Positions 53,424-62,816 of a stretch of 64,000 nucleotides of DNA are shown here, piece after piece; position 1 is the first letter of the stretch, and each line of letters opens with the position of its first letter. The DNA lies in contig NZ_AGUF01000047.1 in the NCBI RefSeq assembly GCF_000236785.1, positions 62,001-126,000 on the forward strand, in the 5' to 3' direction. A program made the translations under genes and the position numbers. Source of the DNA: Achromobacter arsenitoxydans SY8. GTDB taxonomy: Bacteria; Pseudomonadota; Gammaproteobacteria; Burkholderiales; Burkholderiaceae_B. The notes below the pieces were generated by a model. That model did not search any database. It had not been told where the DNA came from and saw only the letters and a list, made by a program, of their open reading frames with translations.

Positions 53424-54722
53424 TCAGGCCTTGACCTTGAAACCGTCGGCATACGCCGCGGGATTGCTGCCGTCCCAGACCACGCCGTCGATAAGCTTGG
53501 ACGTGCGCACCTCGCTGGCGGGCAGCGCGACGCCGGCTGCCTGCGCGGCCTGCTTGTAGATGTCGATCCGGTTGATCTGTTTGGCGACACCCAGGTAGTC
53601 CGGATGCTCCTTCAGGAGGCCCCAGCGCTTGTGCTGCGTCAGGAACCACATGCCGTCGCTCAGGTACGGGAAGTTGGCGGCGCCGTCGGCGTAGAAGCGC
53701 ATGGCGTGGTCGTCCGTCCACTTCTTGCCCAGGCCGTCGTCGTACTGCCCCAGCATGCGGTCCACGATGCCGCTGGCGTCCGTGTTGACGTAGGACTTGG
53801 CGGCGATGGTCTCGGCCGTCTTGCGGCGGTTTTCGGGAGACGCGTCGATCCACTTGCCCGCTTCAAGAATTGCGGCGGTGACGGCGCGCGCCGTGTTCGG
53901 ATTGCGCGTCACAAAGTCGCCGCTGGTGCCCAGCACCTTTTCGGGGTGGTCGGTCCAGATGCCCTGCGAGGTAACGGTCGTAAAGCCGATCTTGTCCAGG
54001 ATGGCCCGCGCGCCCCAGGGCTCGCCGACGCAGTAGCCGTCCATGTTGCCCACCCGCATGTTGGCCACCATCTGCGGCGGCGGCACGGTGATGACTTTGG
54101 CGTCCTTCATCGGATTGATGCCGTAAGCGGCCAGCCAGTAGTACAGCCACATCGCGTGCGTGCCGGTGGGAAAGGTCTGGGCGAAGGTGTATTCGCGCTT
54201 TTCCGCGCCCATCAGTTTGGCCAGCGATTCGCCGTCGCGCGCGCCCGCTTCCAGCAGCTTGTTCGATAGCGTGATGGCCTGGCCGTTCTGGTTCAGGCTC
54301 ATCAGCACCGCCATGTCCTTCTTGGGTCCGCCGATGCCCAGGTGGACGCCATAGACCAGGCCGTACAGCACATGCGCCATGTCCAATTCGCCGTTCATGA
54401 GCTTGTCGCGCACGGCGGCCCAGGACGCTTCCTTGGAAGGCGTGATCTTCACGCCGTACTTCTTGTCGATACCCAGCACCGACGCCATCACGACGGAGGC
54501 GCAGTCGGTCAGCGGTATGAAGCCGATCTTGACCTCGGTCTTTTCCGGCGCATCGGTGCCGGCGGCCCAGGCGCCGGCGCGCACCAGCGGGTCGACCAGC
54601 GAAAGCAGGCCGGCGCCGGCCACCGCGCGCGCTGTCCCGCTCAGCCACTTGCGGCGTCCGGCGTTGGCGGTCATGCCGGCGCTGGCGGCGTCGGTCGAGG
54701 GGCTGCTGTTCATGGGCGTCAT
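53424..54722 (-). CDS. nrtA: Nitrate-binding periplasmic protein NrtA
   Basis: The 432-residue receptor has a twin-arginine-type signal (AGRRKWLSGTARAVAGAGLLSL, RR at residues 23-24). The NrtA/CmpA family signatures include VKIGFIPLTDCASVVMASVLG, EASWAAVRDKLMNGELDMAHVLYGLVYG, NMDGYCVGEPWGARA and DDHAMRFYADGAANFPYLSDG. The start at 54722 has AGGAG 7 nt upstream; the SD lies just after a strong terminator in the leader. It is the first gene of nrtABC-nasBA. Confidence 0.94.
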   Translation of the reverse strand: MTPMNSSPSTDAASAGMTANAGRRKWLSGTARAVAGAGLLSLVDPLVRAGAWAAGTDAPEKTEVKIGFIPLTDCASVVMASVLGIDKKYGVKITPSKEASWAAVRDKLMNGELDMAHVLYGLVYGVHLGIGGPKKDMAVLMSLNQNGQAITLSNKLLEAGARDGESLAKLMGAEKREYTFAQTFPTGTHAMWLYYWLAAYGINPMKDAKVITVPPPQMVANMRVGNMDGYCVGEPWGARAILDKIGFTTVTSQGIWTDHPEKVLGTSGDFVTRNPNTARAVTAAILEAGKWIDASPENRRKTAETIAAKSYVNTDASGIVDRMLGQYDDGLGKKWTDDHAMRFYADGAANFPYLSDGMWFLTQHKRWGLLKEHPDYLGVAKQINRIDIYKQAAQAAGVALPASEVRTSKLIDGVVWDGSNPAAYADGFKVKA

Positions 54723-54746
54723 GCAAGGCTCCTGGATGTAAGCGGC

Positions 54747-54799
54747 AAAAAAAAACGTCCCGCGCGCCACGGAATCCATCCGTTGGCGCTGCGGAACGT
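54747..54799 (-). terminator. Leader attenuator upstream of nrtA
   Basis: On the minus strand, ACGTTCCGC-A-GCGCCA pairs with TGGCGC-GCGGGACGT in a 15-bp stem with a single bulged A and a loop of about 14 nt (54755-54799). It is followed by a T run (54747-54754). It stands between the sigma-54 start and the nrtA Shine-Dalgarno site, so it will abort transcription of the operon unless read through. An upstream hairpin has the loop AACGGC (stem GCC/GGT), with A at position 1 and G at position 4 as in ANTAR-protein RNA targets. Confidence 0.85.
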
Positions 54800-54869
54800 C
54801 GTTGTCCCTTGCCGCATAGCGCGGCGTGTTGCGTCGGGCGACCGCCGTTGGCCGCCCCGGTTCCACTCA

Positions 54870-54885
54870 AGCAAACGCTGTGCCA
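54870..54885 (-). promoter_or_regulatory. Sigma-54 promoter of the nrtABC-nasBA operon
   Basis: On the minus strand the sequence is TGGCACA-GCGT-TTGCT, matching the -24/-12 consensus TGGCACG-N4-TTGCW at all but one consensus base. The expected transcript start is near 54859. This gives a leader of about 137 nt to nrtA that contains the ANTAR-type hairpin and the terminator. Confidence 0.8.
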
Positions 54886-55017
54886 GATCCGACCGCAAAC
54901 CCTGAAAACGGCCTGAAACCCGCATCGCTGCTGGCTTTGCGCAGATCCGCGCCGTCAGCGCACAACGCGCATGAATCGGGGCCCGAGCCAAGTTGGTGCG
55001 TCTAGCGTTGCCGCAGC

Positions 55018-55032
55018 GCACCATGGCTGTGC
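55018..55032. promoter_or_regulatory. NtrC-like enhancer site between nrtA and nasT
   Basis: GCACC-ATGGC-TGTGC is an inverted repeat of GCAC/GTGC close to the NtrC consensus GCACC-N5-GGTGC. It lies about 90 bp upstream of the predicted nasT start and about 165 bp upstream of the predicted nrtA start, so one site could serve both sigma-54 promoters. Confidence 0.55.
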
Positions 55033-55084
55033 GGAGGCCGCCCCGCCAGCGTGCGTGCGCCGACCACGCCCCGGGCGGACGCGA

Positions 55085-55100
55085 TGGCATGGAACTTGCA
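55085..55100 (+). promoter_or_regulatory. Sigma-54 promoter of nasT
   Basis: TGGCATG-GAAC-TTGCA matches the -24/-12 consensus with one difference. The transcript would start near 55111, only 15 bases before the nasT ATG, with the ribosome-binding site AGGGGGG in that short leader. Confidence 0.75.
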
Positions 55101-55125
55101 TCACAGGAAACACCAGGGGGGTTTC

Positions 55126-55707
55126 ATGCTGAAGGTCATGCTGCTGAACGATGGCGAAGGACGCGCGGCGTCGCTGCGGCAAACGCTTGCCGCGGCGGGC
55201 GTGCATGTCGTCGCGGAAGTGGCGCCCGGCGCGGACCTGGCCGCCAGTATTGCGCAGGCCGCGCCGGACGTTGTACTGATAGACAGCGACGCCCCCGGCC
55301 GCGACACCCTGGAGAACGTCTGTGTCGCAAGCGAGCACAGCGACCGCCCGGTCGTGATGTTCACCGACAACGGCAATCGCGAAACCATCCGCACCGCCCT
55401 GCGCGCAGGCGTGGCAGCCTACGTGGTGGGCGATGTGCCGGCCGGCCGCATCGAACCGTTGCTGACGGTGGCAATCGAACGCTTCGCCATGGAAAAATCG
55501 CGGCGCGAGGAACTGCGCGAGGCCCAGTTGCGGCTGGCCGACCGGCAGTGGGTGGAAAAGGCCAAGGGCATCCTGATGAAAACCCGGTCCATCCCCGAGG
55601 ACGAGGCCCATCGGCTGCTGCGCGAACGCGCCATGCAAAGCCAGAAGCGGCTGGGCGAAGTCGCCCGCGAGGTCGTGGAAATGAGCCAGTGGCTGGGCAA
55701 CGCCTAG
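55126..55707 (+). CDS. nasT: NasT, ANTAR-domain transcription antiterminator
   Basis: The 193-residue protein has an N-terminal receiver-like domain (LKVMLLNDGEGRAASLRQTL, VVLIDSDAPGRDTLENV) and a C-terminal ANTAR helical domain (about residues 135-190, WVEKAKGILMKTRSIPEDEAHRLLRE as landmark). NasT binds leader RNA of assimilatory nitrate genes and prevents termination; in other bacteria the sensor NasS holds it inactive without nitrate. No separate nasS gene is here; NrtA, which is NasS-like in fold, is divergent next door. The ATG at 55126 follows a good SD. Confidence 0.93.
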   Translation: MLKVMLLNDGEGRAASLRQTLAAAGVHVVAEVAPGADLAASIAQAAPDVVLIDSDAPGRDTLENVCVASEHSDRPVVMFTDNGNRETIRTALRAGVAAYVVGDVPAGRIEPLLTVAIERFAMEKSRREELREAQLRLADRQWVEKAKGILMKTRSIPEDEAHRLLRERAMQSQKRLGEVAREVVEMSQWLGNA

Positions 55708-55776
55708 GGAAGGTCAGAACCAGTCCCCGCGCCGCCTGCATCTACGGACTCGGGCGGCCTGCCAAATAAGTTCTGG

Positions 55777-55801
55777 CTATAAGGAATAAATAAATCAAAA
55801 G
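55777..55801 (+). promoter_or_regulatory. AT-rich element upstream of cysG
   Basis: A 25-bp AT-rich block (ATAAGGAATAA followed by ATAAATCAAAAG) stands out in the 162-bp gap between nasT and cysG. The ATAAGGAATAA core recalls CysB-type activation sites, which would fit a siroheme gene. No clear -35/-10 pair can be assigned. Confidence 0.3.
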
Positions 55802-55869
55802 TTGTGGGGATGAAAACCCGTCCCTATCATCGACCCACATTGAGCCGGGTACGCCCGAGGCTGGCATTC

Positions 55870-57285
55870 ATGAAGCTTTTCCCGATTTTTGCCGATCTGA
55901 AAGACCGGCTGGTTTTGGTTGTAGGCGGCGGCGCAGTCGCCGAGCGCAAGACGCTCGCCTTGCTGGAGGCCTGTGCCGACGTCGTCGTCGGCGCTCCTGA
56001 ACTGACGCCCGCCCTGGCCGCGCTGGCGGCCGAAGGACGCATCCGCCATCTGCACGGCCTGTTCGACCCCGCCTGGCTCGACGCCGTCTGGCTGGTAGTG
56101 GCCGCCACCGACGACCGCGCCGCGAACGCCGCGGTGTCCGAAGCCGCCCAGGCGCGCCGCACCTTCTGCAACGTGGTGGACGACCCGGAACTGTCGTCTT
56201 TCCAGGTCCCGTCCATCGTCGACCGCTCGCCCGTCATCGTCGCCATCTCGTCGTCGGGCGTGGCGCCCGTGCTGGCGCGCCGGATCCGCGAACGCATCGA
56301 ATCGCTGTTCGACCACACGCTCGGCCAGCTTGCTGGCCTGGCCGCGACCTACCGCAAGCGCATCCGGTCCAGCCACCCCGACCTGGGCGCGCGGCGCCGC
56401 TTCTATGACTGGCTGCTGGACGGCCCGGTGGCCGGTTTCCTGCGCCAGCAACAGCCAGCGCAGGCCGAGGCCGCCCTGGCGGACGCCCTGGCCGCGCCGA
56501 TCGCTCCCGCGACGGGCAGCGTGGTGCTGGTGGGCGCGGGCCCCGGCGACCCCGGCCTGCTGACGCTCAAGGCCTTGCGCGCCCTGAATGAAGCCGACGT
56601 GATCCTGCATGACCGGCTGGTCAGCGACGAGGTCATGTCCCTGGCGCGCCGCGACGCCGAACGCGTGCCGGTCGGCAAGCTGCCCGGCGAAAACCATCAC
56701 GCGACGCAGGCGCGGATCCATGCGCTGCTGGTGGAGCACGCCCAGGCAGGCCGGCGGGTCGTACGGCTCAAGGGCGGCGACGCCTTCATCTTCGGCCGCG
56801 GCGGCGAAGAACTGGAATATCTGCGCGCCCATGGCGTGCGCTATGAAGTGGTGCCCGGCATCACCGCCGCGCTGGCCTGTGCGGCCTATGCCGGCATTCC
56901 GCTGACGCACCGCGAACACGCGCAGTCCGTACGCCTGGTCACCGCGCACTGCCGCGAAGACGAAGACAGCCTGGACTGGCCCGCGCTCGCGCGCGAGCGG
57001 CAGACCCTGGCGTTCTATATGGGAGTCGGGCAGCTGGACCTGCTGACGCAGCGCCTGTTGCGCCACGGCCGTTCGCCGCAGACGCCGTTCGCGCTGATCG
57101 AAAACGGCAGCCGGCCGGAACAGCGCGTGCTGTCCGGCACGCTGGAGCGGCTGCCCGAGCTGGCCGGGGAACACGCCATCCAGTCCCCCGCCCTGCTGAT
57201 CGTGGGCGAAGTCGCCGGACTGGCGCCGCAGTTGCACTGGTTCGGCCAGCACCTGGACGGCCGGCGGCAACCGCAGCCGGCGTAG
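55870..57285 (+). CDS. cysG: CysG, siroheme synthase
   Basis: The 471-residue trifunctional enzyme has an N-terminal precorrin-2 dehydrogenase/ferrochelatase part ([21 protein letters not shown], then the segment [20 protein letters not shown]). The C-terminal uroporphyrinogen-III methyltransferase starts near residue 217 with [29 protein letters not shown] and [17 protein letters not shown]. It makes siroheme for sulfite and nitrite reductases. The ATG at 55870 was chosen over a GTG at 55804. It lies 162 bp after nasT; a siroheme enzyme is not encoded in this window. Confidence 0.94.
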   Translation: MKLFPIFADLKDRLVLVVGGGAVAERKTLALLEACADVVVGAPELTPALAALAAEGRIRHLHGLFDPAWLDAVWLVVAATDDRAANAAVSEAAQARRTFCNVVDDPELSSFQVPSIVDRSPVIVAISSSGVAPVLARRIRERIESLFDHTLGQLAGLAATYRKRIRSSHPDLGARRRFYDWLLDGPVAGFLRQQQPAQAEAALADALAAPIAPATGSVVLVGAGPGDPGLLTLKALRALNEADVILHDRLVSDEVMSLARRDAERVPVGKLPGENHHATQARIHALLVEHAQAGRRVVRLKGGDAFIFGRGGEELEYLRAHGVRYEVVPGITAALACAAYAGIPLTHREHAQSVRLVTAHCREDEDSLDWPALARERQTLAFYMGVGQLDLLTQRLLRHGRSPQTPFALIENGSRPEQRVLSGTLERLPELAGEHAIQSPALLIVGEVAGLAPQLHWFGQHLDGRRQPQPA

Positions 57286-57297
57286 CGCCGGCCTGGC

Positions 57298-57321
57298 AAA
57301 ACGGGCCGCGAGCCGGCCCGT
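57298..57321 (-). terminator. Hairpin between cysG and upp
   Basis: ACGGGCC (57301-57307) and GGCCCGT (57315-57321) form a perfect stem. On the minus strand it is followed by TTTT (57298-57301, first T paired). It can end the upp transcript and lies 15 bp after the convergent cysG stop. Confidence 0.5.
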
Positions 57322-57329
57322 GACGGAAA

Positions 57330-57968
57330 TTACTCGGTCTTCTGCGTGGTGCCGAAAATGCGGTCGCCGGCATCGCCCAGGCCCGGCATGATGTAGCCGT
57401 GCTCGTTCAGGCCGTCGTCGATGGACGCGGTGTAGATATGCACATCCGGGTGCTTGGCCAGCACGGTGTCGATGCCTACCGGGGCGGCCACCAGCACCAG
57501 CGCGCGGATTTCCTTGCAGCCGGCGCGCTTGAGCAGGTCGATGGCCGCGACCATCGAACCGCCGGTCGCCAGCATCGGGTCAACGATCAGCGCCAGGCGC
57601 TGGTCCAGTTCGCCCACCAGGCGTTCCAGATAGGTGTGCGCTTCCAGGGTCTCTTCGTTGCGGGCCACGCCCACGACGCTGACCTTGGCGCCGGGAATCA
57701 GGCTGAGCACGCCGTCCAGCATGCCGATGCCGGCGCGCAGGATCGGCACCACGGTGACTTTCTTGCCGGCGATCTTCTCTACCTGCACCTGTCCACACCA
57801 GCCTTCGACGGTGGCGGGGGCCAGCGGCAGGTCCTTGGACGCTTCATAGGTAAGCAAAGCGCCCACTTCCTGCGACAGTTCACGGAAGCTCTTGGTGCTG
57901 AGGTCGGCGCGGCGCATGATCCCGAGCTTGTGGCGGATCAGCGGATGGCGGATTTCGTGCACGGGCAT
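57330..57968 (-). CDS. upp: Uracil phosphoribosyltransferase
   Basis: The 212-residue salvage enzyme joins uracil and PRPP to give UMP. The PRPP-binding motif [22 protein letters not shown] is clear (positions about 131-152), as are [24 protein letters not shown] and [15 protein letters not shown]. The C-terminal [17 protein letters not shown] contacts uracil. ATG at 57968 has GGAGA 9 nt upstream. It is transcribed alone. Confidence 0.95.
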   Translation of the reverse strand: MPVHEIRHPLIRHKLGIMRRADLSTKSFRELSQEVGALLTYEASKDLPLAPATVEGWCGQVQVEKIAGKKVTVVPILRAGIGMLDGVLSLIPGAKVSVVGVARNEETLEAHTYLERLVGELDQRLALIVDPMLATGGSMVAAIDLLKRAGCKEIRALVLVAAPVGIDTVLAKHPDVHIYTASIDDGLNEHGYIMPGLGDAGDRIFGTTQKTE

Positions 57969-58111
57969 GTGCGTAACTCTCCAGAGTATTTGTTGGTCAG
58001 GTTTTTTCGCCTCAGGCGGGACCGGATCGGCACGGCGCGCAGGCGCCGCCCGGTAGCGAGCCACACATAAGGAATCGTAATCGGTTTAGGGAGCTTCTCG
58101 CACAGACTTCT

Positions 58112-58206
58112 CGCAAGAATTGCCGCCCCGCCGCCGGGCCGTCCCAAGGCGGGGCAGCCCCCTTGGGGGGCAGCAAGCGCACAACGTGCGCGCGGCGTGG
58201 GGGCTT
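58112..58206 (-). repeat. 95-bp intergenic repeat, copy 2 (3' of dacB)
   Basis: This stretch matches 31397-31491 with six differences. As with copy 1, it lies directly 3' of a minus-strand gene, ending 4 bp from the dacB stop. It keeps both hairpins: the AAGCCCCCACG/CCCCC...GGGGGC block and GCCCCGCC/GGCGGGGC. Confidence 0.75.
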
Positions 58207-58210
58207 ACAT

Positions 58211-59659
58211 TCACTGTTCGGCGAGCCAGGAAATCAAAGCATCGTCGAATGCACGGACGGCGCCCGCCTGTTCGTGGTTGACGATGCTGACAACCACATA
58301 GCGCTTGCCGCTGGCGCCCAGCACGTAGCCGGCGATCGAGCGCACGTCGCGCAGCGAGCCGGTCTTCAGGTGGGCCATGCCGAGGGTGCCGTTGCCCTTC
58401 ATGCGGCGCCGCACGGTGCCGTCCACGCCGGCAATGGCGAAGGACGAAATGTATTCCGGCATGACCGGCGAATTCCAGGCCACGGTCAGCATGGACGCCA
58501 GGCTGTCGGCCGACACGCGCGCGTCGCGCGACAGGCCGGCGCCATTGTCGATGACCAGCTCGGGCATGTTCAGCCCCTGCTTGGCCAGCAAATCCTTGGC
58601 CACCGCTTCGCTGCTGCCAACGGTGGCCGGCCGGCGGCCGCGTTCCGCGCCCAGCGTCAGCAGCAGCGTGCGCGCCATGACGTTGTTGCTGCGCTTGTTG
58701 ATCAGGCGGATGGCCTCCGCCAGCGTGGGCGAGTCATGGGAAGCCAGCACGACCGCATCGGCCGGCACCATGCCGGAACGGACCTGCCCCTTGAACGTGC
58801 CGCCCAGCTCCTTCCAGAGCATGCGGAACACCTCGGTAGCGTAGTCGGGCTGCGAAAGCGCCAGGCGGTACAGGCTGAATTCCCCGCAGGACCCGGCCAC
58901 CTTGCCGTTGACCCGGATGGTGACGCCCTGCTGCGTGATCAGCGGATCGGTCGTGACCACGGGAGGGCCAGGGCAGCGAACGTCGCTCCATTCCACCTGG
59001 CCTTCGATCTTCAGGCCGGGCAGGGGCGGATCAATCAGCGGCACCCATTTATTGGCAACCGGATCCGGCGTGAACAGCAGGCGCAAGGCACCGAAACCCA
59101 CCATCAGGGCGTCGGGGCTGGCGTTGTAGGCCCGGTCGGGCGCGCCGTCGAAGGCGCCGGGATCCGTAGTCACCTGCCCGAAGATGCTGCGGTCGATCAC
59201 CAGGTCGTTGATCTGCTTGACGCCGCGCAGGCGCAGTTCGCGCAGCAGCACCCACAGGTCCTGCAGCAGAAACTGCGGATCGCCCCCCGCCCGCAGGTAC
59301 AGCGGGCCGCTCAGCGCGCCCTTGGCGTCGGGCCTGGCGCCCGGAGCCGTCATGAATTCGGTGCGCCAGACATAATTGGGGCCTAGCTCGGACAGCGCGG
59401 CCCAGGTCGTGACCAGTTTCATCACCGATGCGGGGTTGCGCGCTTCCTTGGCGTTGAGCGCCACCAGTCGCGGACCGCCGACTTCCTGGACCACCAGGGA
59501 CAGCGAGCTGTCGGGCAGCTTGCTGGCCTTCCAGGCCTTGACGACGTCGGGCGGCAACCCGGGAACCTGCGCGAAGGCGGCGCCCGCGGCCAGGGCCAGC
59601 ACCCCGCCGGCCAGCCATTGCTTCAGCCCGCCCACACGCTTGTTCGCTTGTCCCGTCAT
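58211..59659 (-). CDS. dacB: D-alanyl-D-alanine carboxypeptidase/endopeptidase (PBP4, DacB)
   Basis: The 482-residue S13 peptidase has a signal peptide (to about residue 30, AAFA), the SxxK motif SVMK at residues 78-81, SxN in KRSNNVMA and KTG in HLKTGSL. It trims peptidoglycan in the periplasm. The start at 59659 ([10 protein letters not shown]) was chosen since the upstream frame has no coding look. Promoters lie in the 245-bp gap with queA, but I cannot place them. Confidence 0.93.
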   Translation of the reverse strand: MTGQANKRVGGLKQWLAGGVLALAAGAAFAQVPGLPPDVVKAWKASKLPDSSLSLVVQEVGGPRLVALNAKEARNPASVMKLVTTWAALSELGPNYVWRTEFMTAPGARPDAKGALSGPLYLRAGGDPQFLLQDLWVLLRELRLRGVKQINDLVIDRSIFGQVTTDPGAFDGAPDRAYNASPDALMVGFGALRLLFTPDPVANKWVPLIDPPLPGLKIEGQVEWSDVRCPGPPVVTTDPLITQQGVTIRVNGKVAGSCGEFSLYRLALSQPDYATEVFRMLWKELGGTFKGQVRSGMVPADAVVLASHDSPTLAEAIRLINKRSNNVMARTLLLTLGAERGRRPATVGSSEAVAKDLLAKQGLNMPELVIDNGAGLSRDARVSADSLASMLTVAWNSPVMPEYISSFAIAGVDGTVRRRMKGNGTLGMAHLKTGSLRDVRSIAGYVLGASGKRYVVVSIVNHEQAGAVRAFDDALISWLAEQ

Positions 59660-59828
59660 GCCTCGTCCACCCGGTTGCTCGTCCTGCAAAACCGAGAGCA
59701 TACAAAACCTGGCACGGTTACGGGCGCCCCGAGGCATCCGATGCGGCGCAATCTCGACGCCGAGCGGCGCGACCGCCAGGGCGAGATTCCTTCCGTTCCG
59801 CCCCTATTAGCCGTCCCCTTTACAATAA

Positions 59829-62096
<2,268 letters not shown>

Positions 62097-62129
62097 CCGG
62101 GGCAAAAAAACTGCCCCGGGGGGCTTTTT
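62097..62129 (+). terminator. Intrinsic terminator after tgt
   Basis: CCGGGGCA (62097-62104) and TGCCCCGG (62112-62119) pair around AAAAAAC. A second G/C block and five T (62125-62129) follow. It starts right at the tgt stop. This separates queA-tgt from yajC-secD at least partly. Confidence 0.65.
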
Positions 62130-62209
62130 CTCCGGGGCTTTGCCCCCATTTGATCGGGCAGGTTGCCGCCAGACCGGCGAGCCGCCCGGCGCCGGGGATG
62201 GCGCCCTGC

Positions 62210-62238
62210 TTAAAGGCTGGCTATAACCTATATACAAT
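62210..62238 (+). promoter_or_regulatory. Promoter of yajC-secD
   Basis: TTAAAG (62210-62215) and TACAAT (62233-62238) are 17 bp apart in an AT-rich island after the tgt terminator. The predicted start is near 62245, leaving a leader of about 84 nt to yajC, which has AGGAGA at the right distance. Confidence 0.55.
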
Positions 62239-62328
62239 AGTCGGCTTGCCCTATCCATGGCTCGCGCGGGGATGGGCGCATAAAAACATAGCGATAAACC
62301 CAAACAGACTCAAACGCAGGAGAATTCA

Positions 62329-62673
62329 ATGTCCGTTATCGATACCGCCGGCCTCGTCGTGGCCCAGGCCGCCGCCCCCGAAGGCAATGCGCTGATGGGC
62401 ATGCTGCCCATCATCCTGATGTTCGTGATCCTCTATTTCCTGATGATCCGTCCGCAGATGAAGCGCCAGAAGGAACACCGCAACCTGATCGCCGCGCTGG
62501 CCAAGGGCGACGAAGTCGTCACCGCCGGCGGCCTGCTCGGCAAGGTCACCAAGGTCAACGACAGCTACGTCACGGTCGAAGTCTCGGAACTGGCCGACAA
62601 GCCCGTCGAAGTGATCATGCAGAAGTCGTCGGTTTCGACCGTGCTGCCCAAGGGAACCATCAAGGCCCTGTAA
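62329..62673 (+). CDS. yajC: YajC, preprotein translocase auxiliary subunit
   Basis: The 114-residue inner-membrane protein has one helix (residues about 22-42, GMLPIILMFVILYFLMI), then RPQMKRQKEHRNLIAALAKGDEVVTAGGLLGKV. It associates with SecDF and SecYEG. An AGGAGA ribosome-binding site is present. secD follows after 143 bp. Confidence 0.95.
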   Translation: MSVIDTAGLVVAQAAAPEGNALMGMLPIILMFVILYFLMIRPQMKRQKEHRNLIAALAKGDEVVTAGGLLGKVTKVNDSYVTVEVSELADKPVEVIMQKSSVSTVLPKGTIKAL

Positions 62674-62679
62674 GCGTCC

Positions 62680-62707
62680 CACAAGAGCCCCATCGGGGGC
62701 TTTTGTG
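62680..62707 (+). terminator. 12-bp stem between yajC and secD
   Basis: CACAAGAGCCCC (62680-62691) and GGGGCTTTTGTG (62696-62707) pair fully with one wobble around ATCG. The T run is part of the arm, so it could end some transcripts and let others reach secD. The following 105 bp hold nothing I can name except the secD leader. Confidence 0.5.
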
Positions 62708-62816
62708 CTTCGGGCCCGCACCGCCGCTGGCGGCGCAGGCTCCTGGCGCCTACCGCCGCCCGCGGCGTTCGACGCCCGGGCGGCCCTTTCATCTCTTTTA
62801 CATGAAGTAGCCGGCA

